Positions 61,236 to 64,000 of a DNA stretch of 64,000 nucleotides are shown here, in pieces. The notes under the pieces were generated by a model, which was given only the letters and a program-made list of their open reading frames with translations, was not told the origin of the DNA and did no database searches. Where the stretch lies: assembly GCA_021397835.1 (NCBI GenBank), contig JAJFZO010000658.1:2425501-2489500 (forward strand). Direction: 5' to 3'. Within the stretch, counting starts at the first letter, position 1, and the number at the start of each line of letters is the position of its first letter. The DNA comes from Moringa oleifera (Eukaryota > Streptophyta > Magnoliopsida > Brassicales > Moringaceae). The position numbers and the translations under genes were made by a program.

Positions 61236-64000
61236 TTATGGTAACAGCACTACAGACCCAGATGTTTTCCGGCTCTCAAGGTCCGCGTGTGCCTGGGCAG
61301 CCTGAGACAAAGGGTATTTATGATTTACGCGGACGCGCAGGACACCAGATGCAACGTTTGCGAAAACTTCTCCAGCAGTTTCCAGGAGCTCATTGCGAGT
61401 TGCAGTGTATTGAATCATAGAAGGCCTTGTCAAGAACACAGATTTCCGCGCAAGTGCTGATAATGGAACTGGGTCTGGCATACCTGATGACTGCCCATAA
61501 CTCACCATGTATCCACGAGACTTCAAGCAATCCAATGATCCCTAAATAATCACAACTTCTTCATGAGAACAAAAGCTTTCAGAAAATATTCAACTGGGCT
61601 CCAGGCAGACTGAGTCTCACAAAGACACCCAATGCTCTCCATTGCACTAATACAAGAATAAGTAAAGAGAAAATAGCAGTTACCTGAAAAGTATCCTTTC
61701 CAACAGCATCATAGACAACTTCAACCCCCTTCCCTGATGTTATATCATTGACACAGGTAACAAAATCCTCTTCCTTGTACATTATAATGTGGTGACATCC
61801 ATCCTCCTTTGCTTGAGCTGCCTTCTCTTTAGTGGAGACAGTTCCAATGACAGTAGCACCCAGGGCATTCGCCCATTGACACAACAGGGACCCAACTCCA
61901 CCAGCTGCTGCATGAACAAGGACAGTGTGTCCTGGTTCAACCTGTATTGCAAGCAATTACCATCATGTCTATTTATAATATATGTAACTAAAGCTCTGGT
62001 CATTAAGCTGGCCAATATTTTTTTTAGAAGTCACAATAGTGTACCTTGAAGCAACGGCGCAGTAGAAATTGAGCTGTCATGCCCTTAAGTATGACAGATG
62101 CTGCAGTAATAGGATCAATTGAAGGAGGAACAGGCACAACTCTGTCAGCAGGAAGTATCTGCTCTTCAGTGTATGAGCCCATTGGGTCACCAGCATATGC
62201 CACGATATCTCCAACTTTCCTGCCAGTTAGTCCAGGGCCCACAGCTATCACCTCTCCAACAGCCTCCATACCTGCAATAGAAGAACATAATTCCTCAGAA
62301 CTCCCTAATAAAATTTACTAGTGGCGATACATGAGGGAGCTTCAGCACAAAACAAAATTCAAAGCTCTCAAATCCCAAAGCCGCAAAGGGGAATCACCAG
62401 CAACCAATGCAATCATAACCCAGCAAAGGCATACTTTCACCTGATCACACCTAACTTGCCATGATGCTAAGGTCATTTCAGAATTGAATGTCAAAGTCCC
62501 ATGTGTAGGGAGGAAACATCAACAGGTTTCATGTTTGTAGTATCATGCAAGTGTAAAGAGTAGAGAATATCAGTGGAGTTCTAGGACCAAAACTAAACTC
62601 ATGTCTGTAGGGAAATCAATCAATGAGAACAAGATAGCGTAAGCAATTGAAGTTAATCAAATAGATGATTTTAACTCCATCAATGCTCACGCAATCATTC
62701 TATAAGCATAAATTGATAAGATCAAGGAGTTAGCATCATATTTACAAACAGAACCAAAAAGCAAATGAACTTACATTTCCAGATAACTGACAGTAATTAG
62801 CAAAAACAGAGCAGAATACTAATCCCATTAATCTGATGTCTATGTGGTATTATCCCTAACTTGAAAGGATGGCAGATAAGTTAGCATATGTCAATAATCA
62901 CAAACACAAAAGCACAACTGGGATAAACCCCACTCAATTTCTCGAAAGATTTTTTTTAACCATATACAAACCCTTAGTAATCTCACTAACTTAAGAAGAC
63001 TGGACAATCACAAGATTAATATAGACATAAACATGTCCTTATAAAGTTAAAGAGAAAGAACCAAACAGGCAAAATCTAGAGTTCATTTTTTCGTATGAAA
63101 GCATTTCATCGTTGCAAAGAAAAATCTTTCCCATTACAGCATATCCAGAAAATAGCACCAGACCTGGAGTGAAGGGCATTGTAGCAGGCTTGTAAACTCC
63201 TTTGCGGAAGTAAACATCAATGAAATTAAGCCCAATTGCTATGTTCTTCACACGTATCTCACCTTCATTTGGCTCCCTTACTTCAACATCTTCCCACTTA
63301 AGAACCTACCAAAGCAGGAATCTTGATAAGTGAACCAAGCCCCCAATATAAAATGGCTAAAGCAGGCCCCAGCCACACAGCTTTTCTAAATATACTTAAA
63401 AAGAGAATCTAAACAAAGAAGTGATGCAATCGTGACCAGAAGATTTTTTTAGTGCTCAAATCATGCTATGTAAAATCAGCAAATATGATGATGCTTTCAA
63501 TTTCACAACAAAATTTCCTATTTTGTTATTAGTAGACAAATGATTAAGAAAAGGGCTAAGACATTTTTTTTTTTTTTTCTGAATGTCAGTCGGATCCAAA
63601 AAAGAAGCCAACTTGGTAGAGTACTCAGATTCAAACAATCCTCATGAATTCAAATTCACCTAATTCCATAAGTTAAGCAAGTAAGAACCCAGGAGCCATA
63701 TTAAACAGATTCTAAAATCATGTTGATTCAAGAGGAAAAAGAAAAGCAGAAAGAAACAATTCAAACCCTTCCAAGGAAAGTGAACACAAACGACAGTCTC
63801 TTTTAAGAAAAACTGGGTCCGCCGATAAAGTACGCGAAGCATCCACGGTATAATTCTCAGTGAACGCCACACACTTTTCCATAAGAAATTAACAGCACCA
63901 TGATCCACCATCTAATAATCAAGCAACATAATCATCAACATATTAATATTTTAAACCAAAATTAGTTAGAAAAGAGACCTCAGGTCCCCCATGCTCATAA
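61236..64000 (-). CDS. NADPH:quinone oxidoreductase, zeta-crystallin type (partial)
   Basis: This is an MDR-superfamily quinone oxidoreductase that reduces quinones with NADPH and lacks structural zinc. Exons seen: 63979-64000 (continuing past the window edge), 63164-63305, 62045-62271, 61684-61941 and 61236-61541. The first visible codons read YEHGGPE, the usual start of the GroES-like fold after a short N-terminus, so probably only about ten residues are missing. Landmarks are NIAIGLNFIDVYFRKGVYKP (quinone oxidoreductase signature), GDPMGSYTEEQILPADRVVP, the Rossmann motif HAAAGGVGSLLCQWA, KEDFVTCV-like segments, and YDAVGKDTFQGSLDCLK. It has no plastid transit peptide in view. The Arabidopsis homologue lies beside ATG3, a neighbour also found in this window. 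Confidence 0.94.

Overview
The window is nuclear DNA of a flowering plant, almost certainly a eudicot. Genes are intron-rich with GT-AG boundaries, separated by AT-rich spacers, and the proteins are plant-type (DYAD/AMEIOTIC1, DREB-type AP2/ERF, PLAT/LH2, plant SF1 with an RRM). I cannot name the species. No operons, CRISPR arrays or bacterial mobile elements are present. Exon models were built by hand from splice sites, reading-frame phase and family homology. Summed coding lengths divide by three in every complete model given with high confidence.

Layout, left to right: RFT1 (-, 1303-7787, 14 exons); AT-rich spacer; ribosomal protein L15 (-, 9715-11863, 4 coding exons) with a telo-box/site II promoter; AT-rich spacer; an unnamed tail-anchored protein (+, 13857-16779); RNA polymerase III subunit RPC4 (-, 17394-27034), whose roughly 7 kb intron holds a decayed Ty3/Gypsy element (about 19.7-24.8 kb); a spacer of about 4.3 kb; splicing factor SF1/BBP (-, 31336-33909, intronless CDS); a PLAT-domain secreted protein (-, 35194-35955); ATG3 (-, 37374-41979, 9 exons); a DREB-type ERF (-, 43258-43866, intronless); a 2-oxoglutarate/Fe(II) dioxygenase (-, 46128-47179); 8-amino-7-oxononanoate synthase BIOF (+, 49299-54007, 11 exons); DYAD/AMEIOTIC1 (-, 54708-58241, 5 exons), with a plastid ndhG fragment in its last intron; a candidate small gene with a 5'-UTR intron (-, 58567-59444); and a quinone oxidoreductase (-, 61236 to beyond the right edge).

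The genes do not form one pathway. They cover ER N-glycosylation, translation, Pol III transcription, splicing, autophagy, biotin synthesis, meiosis and redox metabolism. The order suggests shared ancestry with two Arabidopsis chromosome 5 segments: SF1, a 2OG oxygenase and DYAD are near neighbours in one, and ATG3 lies next to a quinone oxidoreductase in another.

I did not find a convincing undescribed system. The best second-look items are the plastid ndhG insertion beside a palindromic microsatellite in DYAD, the antisense RT-less Gypsy element inside RPC4, the intron just after the SF1 stop codon, the triplicated SF1 C-terminal motif, and the unnamed genes at 13.9 kb and 58.6 kb.
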